Below, piece after piece: positions 32,841 to 44,047 of a stretch of 64,000 bases of DNA (positions are counted from its first letter, which is position 1; the number at the start of each line of letters is the position of its first letter). This stretch comes from Metellina segmentata (lineage: Eukaryota > Arthropoda > Arachnida > Araneae > Tetragnathidae), in the NCBI GenBank assembly GCA_947359465.1, contig OX375876.1:62006998-62070997 (forward strand). The letters run 5' to 3'. The notes beneath the pieces were generated by a model that worked only from the letters and a program-made list of their open reading frames with translations, made no database searches and was not told the DNA's origin. Both the position numbers and the translations under genes were made by a program.

Positions 32841-34100
32841 ATATGGAACGGGAAATAAATCTGTTTGGTACGAGGGTATTTAAATATATTTTAAAAAGAA
32901 AACGATTAATCAATTTTTTACTACCTAGGATTTAAATAAATGCTGTAAATTAATTTTCAAAACGGTATTTATGATTGTATTATTTTGAGAATCTTATTAC
33001 TTGTATTCATGTATTATAAAGTAACATTCTAAATTCATAAATGATCTTCTTGATATTAACATGCGTTGCCTTGAACAGAGCCACCATTTTCAGCGGGTTT
33101 GTTGATGAGAAATCGCGATCTGAAGTAAAGCGAACTACAGCTTCAGTTCTCATTCCCTTAGTTTCACTTATGGTGTTATGCAAATTAGAGACTACTTCCA
33201 CTTCCACTTCAAGAGACTTCTGACGAGCGCATGCTGCGACATGCGTTCACGCTTTAAATACCTCAAGCTGTTCTTGAGATTTCAGTTTCGTAGTTTTCGT
33301 AATCACCTCTATTAACGCGCTGATAGATTATAATTTAGTTAATGTATTTAATTTGTTAAAATTTAATAAATGTTAAGTTTAATTGTTTCAGTGAATTTAA
33401 TTGTTTTCAGTCTAAATTCCCTACACGCTAAAATTACGCAAACGCACCGCCGTGGCTAAACACTTCTCACTTCTTAGAAACCACTCCTATTGGATACTTT
33501 TAGTTTCAGTTCGCAATTGTATACAACGCTTACTTCTTTGTCTGCTAGTATTGTGCTTTGTGTAACGTGTATGTGCTTGATGTTCGTTCATAAAGAACCT
33601 TCTGATTATATCAGCTTCAAATATTTTGCTAATTTCAAGCCTAAATGGCAATCCAGGTTGCTTTCTATCACATAGGACAGTATGTATTGGCATTTTGATG
33701 TCTGGATTGTGATATACTAGAGAAATATATTTTGCGACTTTTTTACGCTTATCTTCAATCGGCACGACAGGTGGATTTTTGCAAAACTATGCACATTACC
33801 ACATGTAACTTCATTCTTCGTGGTCAAGTTAATATTAACGTGCTGAGATATACATTGTTTGGGTATGCACGCGAACAGTCCTTACTATCACTTCCTAGTC
33901 CTTCCTCACGTTCCTATCACAAGCTTCCTATGCAAGAAGCTTAATTACGCCTCCTTGAAAAGAATTGCAATCATGCAAGCTTCTTTCTGAGTTTGACAGC
34001 CAAAAAATTGTGGCTTATCCTTATGGGAAATTTGGTGGACGAAATCAAGTCACAGTGACACGGATATAGAATCTGTGGGTGCAATAAGGACGACCTGCGT
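32841..34100 (-). other. Two unassigned protein-like frames, possible exons
   Basis: Minus-strand frames at 33,765-33,487 (92 codons) and about 33,230-33,007 (about 70 codons) have residue use more like protein than their surroundings (segments PIHTVLCDRKQPGLPFRLEI and FTSDRDFSSTNPLKMVALF). A CAAAGAA then GTAAGC donor-like site occurs inside the first, near 33,531. I recognise neither and cannot join them with confidence. They may be host exons or an unknown transposon ORF. Confidence 0.25.
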
Positions 34101-34250
34101 GAACGAATGCAGTTTCTGATACGCATGGCTGTTATGGATCGTTCTGCAATGTCAAGAACCCTACTTCAAAAATCATGTTGCGTTACCCAACCTTTGTCAG
34201 AATACACTATTCGATGTGACAACGTGTAAAAAGAAGCATGGACTACTCAC
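34100..34250 (+). pseudogene. Tc1-type transposase N-terminal fragment
   Basis: Plus frame reads FLIRMAVMDRSAMSRTL, then VTQPLSEYTIRC. This matches the second helix-turn-helix of Tc1-like transposases (R-M-A-x-M-D-R-x-A-S-S-R-x-L ... S-x-x-T-I-R-R-R-L). No catalytic domain follows, and a stop comes at about 34,229. Confidence 0.7.
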
Positions 34251-36934
34251 TTCAAGCACACGTCCAAAGCATCTTTCTCTCGTTGCCAAGACATATAGTA
34301 GCAATTATTCCCACCCAAGGCGACTTTGAAACATAATGATTTTTTCGCATTCCGCAAATAGAGCGGAGTTGTAATTTCAATCATTTCACCCTAGTGTATT
34401 ATGTTATTTGTGTGATAAATATGGCTTTGGTATCTTTTGTCTTTCACGGTGTTGCATTTTCGATGACCAACAGTGTGTACTGAAGACAATACTAAATAAT
34501 TTAGCAATTTCTATGTACATAAATTAAATATGTTTGAAAGGAATGCCAAAGATAAAAATCTTTTCTAAAGTAGGAATGTATCGAAAGAAACATTATTGAC
34601 ACTCTTCCCGGTTTAAATAACATTTGTTTGGGTTAAACATAGTTACTATTCGTAAATAAATGTATTCTTATATTTTTGCTAATATTTAAGTTTTGCCATT
34701 TTTTTATGGTTTTATATTTCTTTGTTTTTCTTATTTTGTAAGGCATGGGGAAGAAAAGATACTTTCTTACAATTTGAATACTTATCCCTCTTTTGTGTTA
34801 AAGGTAGCTGTTTTTCATCGGTTTCAATGCAGTTTTAAGGGAAGGCTTACATAGTTTTTATGCTGTTTGTTTTTGCTCTGCCCGATTTTATTCTAAAAAT
34901 ACCGCCACCGTTCTATGTGTTCAATTATTCAATACCCAGTGTAAGCTATTCAACACCTCTTTTTATATTTCTTTCGATCTAAAAAATTCGGTGAATTTAT
35001 GTTCACACCCTAAGTGCTTTTTGATACGAACATCAAAAAGAAAGATCGAAACAGGGAGAAGCCAGCAACGACATAAATATTGACTTTTCTACTCGAAATT
35101 TTTAAGTAATCTTCCAAAATTTGACTCTACAGTTAAGATGTTCTTTTTAAATATTTCTTATGGAACTTTCAGAGACATGAGTTGTGATTTTATTTGTCTA
35201 TTTTATGGTTAATTTTTTCCTTTGCGTTTCACTTATTCCTATTCTAGAATGTCGAAAATATAATAAAGAACCTCGCTGAAGACGAACCTGCAACTTAAGA
35301 AATTGACTCGGTATAGGTTTTACTGTACATTTGTTTCATTGGCGCTCCAAGAGGTTTTGATGAGATATCTTGTCCATCAAGATGGTATCAAGCCAACCCT
35401 TTATTATCTATACATCATTCATAATAAAGTCTACCGACAGTTGTAAATGTTACGTTATGCTACTGTTTTCACGAGGCACGATTAGAGAACAAGGGTTTTT
35501 TAATAAACTGAAAGACATACATTCACTGCGTGTCGTAGCAATGGACATTCCATCAACTTAAATTTCATAAAATTTTCAATGGAAGGGTGTTGAAAATACA
35601 AGATGGCGTTGTTATCAGTTTCAATCAAATAACATACTACTCATCAAGAAAAGCGACGCTACTCAAACTGAGGTTTATCTTTTCCAATTAATAAACAAAT
35701 CCATTAAAATAAAAAATGTCATTTACTTCAAAAAAGCAAACATGCAATGTTTTCAATAAAGATATATAATATGCTTTAGATTTCATATTTTCCTTCTCTT
35801 TTCTTGTAAAATTTACTTTTTTGAGCTGTGTTACTTTTCCCAAAAGGTGTAAAAAATATTGATCCTAAAAAATCACCTTTAACTTATTAGCCCCATTTTT
35901 GTATCTTTCTTATCTGAAATTTTGTTTCAGTTGCTGTATTACAAAACATTTGTGGTAATAAAGAATGTAATGCTAATTGTTTGGGAAAACAAAGATTACG
36001 CTTCTATATCGCCTTTACCATTTCTATTAGTACATTTAAGACTTAGGTCAACTTATAATAACTCTTATTAAATACAAGTTAAAAAACCTCGTTCAATTAT
36101 TATTGAGAAAATTCTTCACTGCGATAGGGAAGTTTACTTTAATGTGACCATAAAAATTTAAAAAAAAAGTTCCCATCCCTGATGTAACTGTTTGCAGAAA
36201 CAGCAATAAGGGATTGGATATCCATAACTAATTACTATCAATAAATAAGTAAAATAAGTGACATAATTAAAGTAAAAAAATTCCAGGGCATTATGAAACG
36301 CCTTGTTTCAATCAGCACATAACTCATTAAACTTTTGCTCTTTAATGAATGATAAAGCAGAAATGCCCGGCAGTTCGACAGAGGAAAAATGTATAATGTT
36401 TGCTGGGAACAGTAGATTACGGCATGATAATATTGATTCTTCCCTCATTTAGAAGATATATTATGATAATTGTAAATGCAAATTTGTTCCTCCTATAAGA
36501 GATTAAGCTACAAACATGATGCATAATTAAGTAGGCAAGCTAAATTTTAAATTACCTTCAACCAGCGCCATGAATACAAGTGACCTTATTACGAGTGAGC
36601 ATCCTGCAATCATACAGATTTACAGTGTTACGATCATAATTTTACGTAACCAATTACCTAAATGATGTTTTAGTCCTTTGTATAACTTTACAGTTTTCTG
36701 CTTTCATATATTGATCACCTTGATACAGCAACAGAATTCCATCATTGGGGTCTAAAGAGAAGACACACTCTAATAAATTGGTTTAGTGATTTGTCTTACC
36801 ATGTTTTGAGTACAGCAGTATATTGAGATTTTTTTTCACAGTTGCACCACTGACACTTTTTATAAATACAATTTTTTTAAGAAAAGAAGGAAAAAAAAAC
36901 TTTATCTGTAATTGTCTTGAAAGCCAATTACAAT
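34251..36934. other. Long AT-rich stretch, one weak palindromic-repeat copy
   Basis: No gene recognised. At 35,353-35,390, TGATGAGATATCTTGTCC followed by ATCAAGATGG is a decayed copy of the GACGAGATATCTCGTC repeat family. Confidence 0.45.
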
Positions 36935-36951
36935 TTACCCATGGTCAAATG
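36935..36951 (+). repeat. Perfect 17-bp inverted repeat, left copy
   Basis: TTACCCATGGTCAAATG; the exact inverse is at 37,842-37,858, enclosing the endonuclease-like ORF. Confidence 0.85.
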
Positions 36952-36997
36952 TTTTTTTTTATTTTTATAATAGATATATAACTAGTTGCTTAAATTT

Positions 36998-37690
36998 TTA
37001 TGTTAGTCTTCCGTAAAGCGGAACATGATAGCTAAACGTACTCTCGTAAACTCCACAACATTTCAAATCGTGCGTGGAAAAGATTGCATCAATCGAAGTT
37101 CTGCCTCTCGTTGTCCAATATTTAGGATTTGTCTTTAGATCCAACCAATAGACTTCTCTCAACAATTCGCAAAATTCTTTCCCATCTTCAGTGCTCATGT
37201 TGATATTAAAGTCTCCAGCCAAGACTGATTTATACTCGTCACAATCTGTGCCCAATGCTTCTGAGATCGCTTCTAAAATGTTATCTGTACTCGAACCTGG
37301 CTTGGCATATAGTACGGCCAAACGAACATTGTTTTTTAAATAGACGACAACAATGTGAACTCCCGTGTCATAATTTGGGAACTGTAGAGCTTCCTGTGTT
37401 TCAATATTATTCTTGGCGTAAATGGCAACACCGCTGTGCTTTCTCGTGCGACTTTGGCTCGAATGAATCTCGATGCACAATTTAAAGTCTTGAAACTTGA
37501 AGCGATCGGTTGGAATCGTCCACGTTTCGGCCAACAATAGAAAATCGCTATGCATGAAACTATGATCACAGGCAATGTCTTCATGATGCGCTTGGAGGGA
37601 TTGGACGTTGTGATACATGAACTGATAGCTGTACTCGTAATTGAATACCGGAATGTGACTGGCTCGTGACAGTCTTGCCTTGCATTCCTA
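36998..37690 (-). pseudogene. Endonuclease/exonuclease/phosphatase (APE-like) domain of a mobile element
   Basis: A 206-codon minus frame starting at 37,618 is the longest clearly homologous ORF in the window. Motifs in order: YHNVQSLQAH (N-x-x-S-L, metal-binding Asn), LLLAETW (catalytic Glu), HSGVAIYAK (strand of the G-G-V-A-I-Y type), VLAGDFNIN (catalytic G-D-F-N), TSIDAIFS (the I-D-x-I-F block) and SYHVPLYG, where the usual S-D-H has Tyr in place of Asp. The frame extends upstream without Met to about 37,690 (segment ASHIPVFNYEYSYQF), beyond which it is shifted. Such domains nick target DNA in LINEs and occur at the C-terminus of Helentron/Pif1-type helicase proteins. The H-N-V-Q-S-L-x-A-H start looks, from memory, like the Helentron version. 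No reverse transcriptase or helicase motif is adjacent. The D-to-Y change and isolation suggest it is inactive. Confidence 0.75.
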
Positions 37691-37841
37691 CTACAATGCA
37701 ACTGACTCCTACCAGTCTCGTTGCTCTTATAATGAGTTCTTTCCAGACTAGTAGACAACTACCGTTGTTTAGTATTCCTACATCTTTATATTTTTTTTTC
37801 TTACACCGGACGACTTGAAAACCCTCTCCGAGAACAAAACC

Positions 37842-37858
37842 CATTTGACCATGGGTAA
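37842..37858 (-). repeat. Perfect 17-bp inverted repeat, right copy
   Basis: CATTTGACCATGGGTAA, exact reverse complement of 36,935-36,951. Weaker similarity continues outward on both sides (AATTG-CTT-AAAGC-like). Confidence 0.85.
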
Positions 37859-39790
37859 TAAAATTTTTGTGCTTTAATGCAATTGCCAATTTTGGATATA
37901 GAACAAAATAAAGAAATAGAGTTACAAAAACTAGCAAAATGTAAAAAAATAAAAATAAAAACGTAATTTTTTGCTTTCAATATGTTTCAATATTTATATT
38001 TTTCTCGTGTTTCCTTTACCGCTTAATGTACAATTTTATTATTATGAATATAAACGAAAATGATCATATATTTTTAGACTTAGAAGGCAGATTATATTAC
38101 AGTAGAAAAAATAGGATTTACCGGGTCCCTTTCTCTCTTAGAACTGGTACTATGGTACGTACCATCGAAATCCCTCCGTATGGGAGACTCGTGCAAACAT
38201 AAGGAAATTGCACTGTCATAAATATAGTTTGGAAACAAAGATAATTTAGACTGACTGTACATTGTCTACATACCCTCTGATTTCTACAAGATTTCCGAGC
38301 AGTGTAGCATTGCTTTTTCTCTAAAACAAATATTGACTAAACAACCATTTGTATTGGTTAAAAGAATTCAAAGAAATATTCTATTGATCCATAAGGTCAA
38401 AACTGGGTAGAAGTCGTGCAGGCATGACTGCAGGTTCCAGAACAGATATTAACGTGTAAGCCCTTCAGAGGGTTAATATTTTAACAAATCTTCTTGAGGA
38501 GGAGGCTTGGTCTTTGAAGAGCATTATTGTGACGATTTTGGCACCACAGTAATACAGTGGAGTTGAACTCAGCTGGATGCCTTTTCAAGTTTTTTATTAC
38601 CACTTGAAAAGTCTCGTTTTATTAATAAGAAAATTATTTACACCATATACACTGAACAATCAATGAACGATTGTTCATAAAGAAATAAGTTTTGAATTAC
38701 TGGTCACTTTTTTTTGTTCCCCGGTGTTTAACTTCACCGTATAGATGTCTAAAACGAGAGCTCTTCCTTCCACCACTTTCACCGGTTGCTCCTTTCTCTC
38801 TTCTCTGTTTTCGTTTTCTCCGGGGAAGTCTGCCACTCTCTTTGAATTTTGATTCTGATGTTTTTCAATGCCACCAGCAACATTAAGGGGTGTCAACTTC
38901 CAGCTGTGAGCACCCACTTTTGATCTCGTAAACGTTAGAAAATGATGTGTGTGACAGGCAGGTGCAAGAAGTCGGATTAATGGCCGACTTTACGACATAT
39001 TTAATGTGTTTCTGGCATGAGTTATTTCAGAACTGTACCCACATGTGTTCTTTTTGGGTGGCCGTTTGCTCTCTTCTCGTGGAAGGCCAAGGTTTTTCCA
39101 GACGTCAATCAATGTTGAAAAAAATTATGGGTAAATATCTATTGAAAAAATGACTATATTATGCATACAACAAGAATTAAGTGATTTTGGATATGCAATT
39201 AAAGGTGGTGCCCTCTTTGATCTAGAGCACTACTCGATATCATTATTACAAATTAGATAATATTTATATACCGTAGCAACCTAAGGTACTCGGAATATTT
39301 ATATATCCTTACCATTTATAACCTTAACTATTGAAAGTGATTGGCACATCAGACATCTCACCATCGTTCGTTGAAAGGATTCAGCTTTAGCACTTAAAGC
39401 CCCTTTTATGCATACCTAACACGATACTTGAACTCATGACTGCGACTTCAAGCGGGGAATAATCTCTAAGAAGACCTAACTTCTCCCTTAGCTTTTCTTT
39501 TTCAATCAAAAGGCAGTAATACTTTGTAATGAACATGTTGCTTGACTGTTTCCAAACTTATCTACGATCCTTTTACCTACGATTAACTTTGATTTAGACT
39601 GATTAAATTGACTGTAATGTGTATTTTTGATTGCTTTTGAACATTAAAAATATTTTGTACCCTTTCCTTGGATTAGGTCAGTCTTTCTAGGCTAACGGAG
39701 GAAAGATTCTTCTCGCCTTGTTCAATCCTTTTACATCCAGACAGTTACTTAACATATAGATGGATTCTCAGCTAACTGTGGTATATAGGT
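37859..39790. other. Non-coding stretch; dispersed segment at 38,390-38,475
   Basis: No gene recognised. The 38,390-38,475 segment (GGTCAAA-CTGGGTAGAAGTC then CCCTTCAGAGGGTT) resembles 11,148-11,235. A higher-GC patch at 38,690-38,930 carries an 80-codon minus frame that I cannot assign. Confidence 0.4.
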
Positions 39791-40068
39791 ATTTTAATTA
39801 ACGTCGCATTGGATTAACACAATTGGCTATTGACAACCGTCCGGGATCAATCTCCAAAGGAAAGATCGAGGACAACACCACGTAATTTTGAACCTACAAT
39901 CAGATATAACGAGGTCACAACTGAGATGGCATCCCACTCTTCAAACTTCCTTACCACACCAACGTGAAAACATTTGAGGCCATGACAGATTTAACGTGCA
40001 CTAGCCCTCTTAGTACATGACGGTTTTTTGTTGGATTCGAACTTGCAACCCACCGGTTGCTGCTTTGG
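39791..40068 (-). mobile_element. tRNA-derived SINE, head type A
   Basis: Near-complete minus-strand copy: TTTTAATTAACGTCGCATTG, ACCGTCCGGGATCAATC, AATTTTGAACC, TCACAACTGAGATGGC, CCATGACAGATTTAACGTGC (central domain) and GGATTCGAACTTGCAACCC (B-box complement). The A-box end of the head is truncated after about 40,068. Confidence 0.87.
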
Positions 40069-40140
40069 AAATAATAAGAGTGTTTTGTTTGGAAATATAT
40101 TTGAATATTTTTAGACCAATCCATGATTTTTTTACTTATG

Positions 40141-40462
40141 GGGGGCTTGATAAAACTTCTAGAAACATCAACTAATGTGGATTAGCAACAGAAGAATTTC
40201 GAGTTCAAAACTAGATACCACCAAAGATCAAGTGGGGGCTGGTGCACGTTGAATCTGTCGTTGCCGCAAATATTCTAACGTTGGATGGTGTGGAAGTTTG
40301 AAGTGGGTTGTTAGATCAGGTGTTAACCTCCTCATCTCACCGTGGTTCAAAATTACGAAGCGTAGAACTCGAATTTTTTCCCTTCTTGATTAATCTCGGA
40401 CCATCACCAATAGTTTGTAGTGTTGCTGCAGTTCGACGTTCATTCAACTATTATCTACCTAG
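40141..40462 (+). mobile_element. tRNA-derived SINE, head type A (decayed head)
   Basis: Plus-strand copy: TGGATTAGCAACAGAAG and TTCGAGTTCAAAACTAG (decayed head), GTGCACGTTGAATCTGTCG (central domain), GATGGTGTGGAAGTTTG, ATCTCACCGTGGTTC, GACCATCACCAATAG and GTTCGACGTTCATTC, then an ATTATCTACCTAG tail. It lies in opposite orientation to the preceding SINE. Confidence 0.85.
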
Positions 40463-40785
40463 CTCTTAAATTGCTTATTACTTCATTTTTTGATGGTGTA
40501 TTTATTTTTGTACTTGCTGTTTCTCTTGGGGACCCTTGGACATCCAAGTATAATCTGCACCCTAATGATCTTTACTTGACTACCTTTAAGACCTCTGTTT
40601 CTAGAATTATATTTTATAAGACTCAAATTTTGGCTTGGTTATATTTTGTATAATTATAACATATCCGATCTAATCATGTAATATTTTTGTCATGCACTTA
40701 GAAAATTTTGGGTGTTGCCCGGATCTTTCTCTCTGAATACGTCCCCCTGATTACTGCAAATTACTCAGTTTTTTAATTTTGGAAC
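40463..40785. other. Short non-coding stretch
   Basis: An open frame spans the SINE tail into this segment; no homology recognised. Confidence 0.4.
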
Positions 40786-41528
40786 TTACGGCCATATTCA
40801 CAAGTCTCGAGTAAATCCGAGGGTCAGAGTTAAACCTCGGATTATCCCAGAATCGGATTCACAAACCACGGTTTAAGTGATCCACCGATTAAAAAATATA
40901 TACTCTCTGTGATTGGCTACTTCCGTCTCTTCTCTCGAACATGTGATATTGTTTACATTTATTACGACGCCCAAATCTGTATTCATACTGGTCAAATATG
41001 TAAATACTGCGCCGGCAGAACTGATTTCAATAAAATGGACACGGTGTTGTTTTTTCCTACCGTATTTCAATTTGAGTTTGGAAATAGAGAAATGCAAAGG
41101 TATTTGAATTTAATTTTTTTTTCATATTCTACCGTTTGCTCTTTTATTGGGTGATGCTCTGGCAAGCCAGAATGGAGTTCCAACCAGAACATCACACGTG
41201 GTCTTATATGTATTGTAAAAAAAAGTCATCAAATTCTTGTTCTAAAATATATAAGATTAGTTGAATGTGAGTATTGTAATTTAGTACAGAATGAAGTGTG
41301 TCATTCATTGGTTTTTTTACACTATATCTCGCTTCCTTCGCAAAAATATAGTACTGCGCATGCGTTAACTCTCAACCGAGAGTTAAAACACCGATTTTGG
41401 AGGAACGAAATTTAACACCGAAACGGCGGTTTAAACCTCGGATCCGGTATTGCAAATACGGTTTCTTCGATAATCGGGGGATTATCGTGGATACGCGATT
41501 TAACTTGGACGTGTGAATACGCCCGTTA
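40786..41528. mobile_element. Harbinger-like element with TTA target duplication
   Basis: Left end CGGCCATATTCACAAGTC (from 40,789) and right end GACGTGTGAATACGCCCG (to 41,525) are inverted. Each end is flanked by TTA (40,786-40,788 and 41,526-41,528), the 3-bp duplication typical of PIF/Harbinger transposons. Subterminal blocks are also roughly inverted (AACCTCGGATTATCCCAGAATCGG versus CGATAATCGGGGGATTATCG). The interior encodes no recognisable transposase, so it is probably a non-autonomous copy of 737 bases. The TTA could be chance for such a short motif, but the paired terminus supports it. Confidence 0.65.
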
Positions 41529-41868
41529 ATGTGCTTTCATTGCAACTCCATGAAATGATTCAGCATTTAAATAAGGTTGGCATTTTCATACAAAAGAGAA
41601 AAGTGATTATTTTGGTCATTTTTTTTTTCAATCTTCAAGTAAATAACTAATTCAACTCGAGCAGGGCCAAGTAATTCTGCTAATTAGAAATAAAATCGAA
41701 TTACTTGAGACTTATAAATGAAAGAAAAGTAATTACTTTAAATACTTTAGAATCTTTACTGTTTTTTTGGTATTAAACAAATTTACATTTTACGAACAGC
41801 AAAGGAAATCTCAGTATATTTCAGTATATAATTGGTATATAATTATATAAATCTCATTATATAAATAT

Positions 41869-41878
<10 letters not shown>
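41529..41878. other. AT-rich spacer
   Basis: Nothing recognisable. Confidence 0.4.
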
Positions 41879-42107
<229 letters not shown>

Positions 42108-42310
42108 TAATAAATTAATATATATATCATTATATAAATAAATTATATAAATATATAAATCTCAGTATATAATTGGGAGTTCAATTGACGTTTAGATTCC
42201 TAATGTCCTAAACTGAATTGGTATAAAGGATTTGGGTGTCGCGAAAAAAAAAGGCCAAGAATGTCAATTTAATTTGTTATTATCATTTAAATTTTCTTTA
42301 CTATACACGA

Positions 42311-42552
42311 GGGCCACGCTAGTTCGGTTGGAAGAGTAGCAGATTAGCAACGGAGGGTTGCGAGTTCAAAACTCGATCTAACCAAAGACCGACGTGTACA
42401 CGGGTGCACGCTAAACCTGTCGTGGTCCTCAAATGTCCTCTCGTTGGCGCTGTGCGAAAGTTTGAACAGTTTGGTATCAGATCAGATTTTCACCTCAGAT
42501 ACTGATCAAAGGAACAAGATGTTGTCCTCGGATCTTTTCCTTTGGGATCGTA
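42311..42552 (+). mobile_element. tRNA-derived SINE, head type A (5' part, interrupted)
   Basis: Head GCTAGTTCGGTTGGAAGAG and GGAGGGTTGCGAGTTC, central domain GCACGCTAAACCTGTCGTGG with CCTCAAATGTCC, then CCTCGGATCTTTTCC up to TTTGGGATC. Its expected 3' end resumes at 42,877, after an inserted minus-strand SINE. Confidence 0.85.
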
Positions 42553-42872
42553 GATATAGTATAATAGGTATTTTTAATTAACGCTGAACTGTAGCAACAT
42601 AACGCACTATTGGCGACAGTCTGGGATCAAATCCAAAAGGATAGATTCGAGGACAACACCACGTAATTTGGAACCTCAGATGACGAGGTCACACAAGAGC
42701 TAGCACCCCACTCTCCACACTTCTACGCTACACCAGCATGAGGAGAGACATTTGAGGCCACGACATATTTAACGTGAACCACCCCCTTAGTATATCAACG
42801 GTCTGGTTTTATTCTAACTCGCAACCCTCTGGTTGCTAATCCGTTACTTTTCCAACTGGGCTGCCGTGGCCT
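42553..42872 (-). mobile_element. tRNA-derived SINE nested in another SINE
   Basis: Full-length minus-strand copy: TTTTTAATTAACGCTGAACTG, ACGCACTATTGGCGACAG, CAACACCACGTAATTTGG, GGCCACGACATATTTAACG (central domain), CTCGCAACCCTCTGG (B-box region complement) and CTTTTCCAACTGGGCTGCCG (A-box complement). GGGATC stands at the junction on both sides (about 42,544 and 42,878), a plausible short target duplication. Confidence 0.85.
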
Positions 42873-42874
42873 CA

Positions 42875-42940
42875 TTCGGGATCAATCCCGGACCGTCAGA
42901 TCGTTGTGTTAATCCATAGCGACGTTAATTGAACTACCTA
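42875..42940 (+). mobile_element. SINE 3' end (continuation of 42,311-42,552)
   Basis: CGGGATCAATCCCGGACCG, then GTTGTGTTAATCCATAGCG and ACGTTAATTGAACTACC, i.e. exactly the part missing from the SINE at 42,311-42,552. Confidence 0.8.
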
Positions 42941-42954
42941 CAAAACATACGACG

Positions 42955-43715
42955 TGGACAAGAGGGTATTTTCAAAATCATTCTTCCGAATTCAGTGTCA
43001 AATGTGATTTCCTCCATTTGTCTGGCTGTAGATGAAGTCGAGACAGCTCCTAAGAGGCAACGGTGCATTTTTATAATCTATTCTCAGTCAGCAATAATTG
43101 CTTTTACCATCCCTAGTCGAACTGGATATGATCTTGGGCATCGATGTAGGGAAAAACTAAGCCATCTTGGACAAGTTAAGGACGTAATCACTCGACGCTT
43201 CAGGCGCTTACTCGTCCAGCGAGACTCAGAAACAAAATCCCGTTTCTTGGTTATGGTAGGTCGAACACGCATTCACTGTCACAGCAGGAAACAAGAGATT
43301 CGAGAATTGTTTGATTCCCGGTGGCCACCAGAGAACGTTGCAAATGGCGCCTCCGAGACACGAACCCTAGACGATTTAAATGGGTTTTGGAGAGAAATAT
43401 GCAGCCGTAATTTATGACGTCATAAATGAGAAACCGTTTCGGGGCCCCCGGAGATTCCTCCAAAGTGGTACATTCGGCAAGAAAAATCGAAGGCTCCGTT
43501 CACGAAAGCCATCCGGAGAGAGCCTGGCTTGTATCGATTTTACATCGTTTTTACTCTGCGCGTTTCGTGTGTAACTTTTAAGAGACTCTTCACTGTGGAT
43601 TTTCCAATTCCGGACTCAGATAGGGTAGGGTTATGGTTGTTGTTGCTTCTTTTTATTGCTGTGGTTGTGTCGTCATTAGGCGCGGCCTCCAAATTCGATT
43701 GCTTTCGAATTTAAA
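42955..43715. other. Higher-GC patch with overlapping open frames, product unknown
   Basis: A plus frame of 162 codons (42,929-43,417) and a second plus frame of 64 codons (43,380-43,574) overlap, with minus frames of 62-70 codons opposite. Composition is clearly less AT-rich than the surroundings. A perfect CRE-type palindrome TGACGTCA lies near 43,417-43,424. I recognise no domain. The segment could be a promoter or first-exon region, a non-coding RNA gene, or unknown transposon DNA. None of the frames has a signal peptide or repeated motif. Confidence 0.3.
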
Positions 43716-44047
43716 TTTTAGATCTGTCTGGTTTCTTGGTTCTTGAAGCTTTATGAGGTGCATCGAGTAATTTATCACTCCGTGTGAATTTAAGATTTGA
43801 AACTATCGTGACAAATTGGATGCTGGCAAGTTAAACAAAAGAAAATTTTAAAAATTATAAAAACATATTTGTATTTTCTGTTTGTTGACTTATGACTTTA
43901 TATACATGGTTCTTAACCCTTTAAAATTCATGGTGTAATGTTTCATTCTTGTGACATTGACTGATCGGGATGAAGAGTTAAGTATGTATTACTTAAGGTA
44001 AAAAAAACGTTGAAAAATCGTATTTCGTTTCATTTAATATTCTTTAT
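43716..44047. other. Non-coding spacer
   Basis: Nothing recognisable. Confidence 0.4.

Noticed and set aside
38475..38930. Possible LTR-retrotransposon terminus (TGTGACGATTTTGGC-like start)
   Set aside because: No second copy, primer-binding site or polypurine tract could be found.
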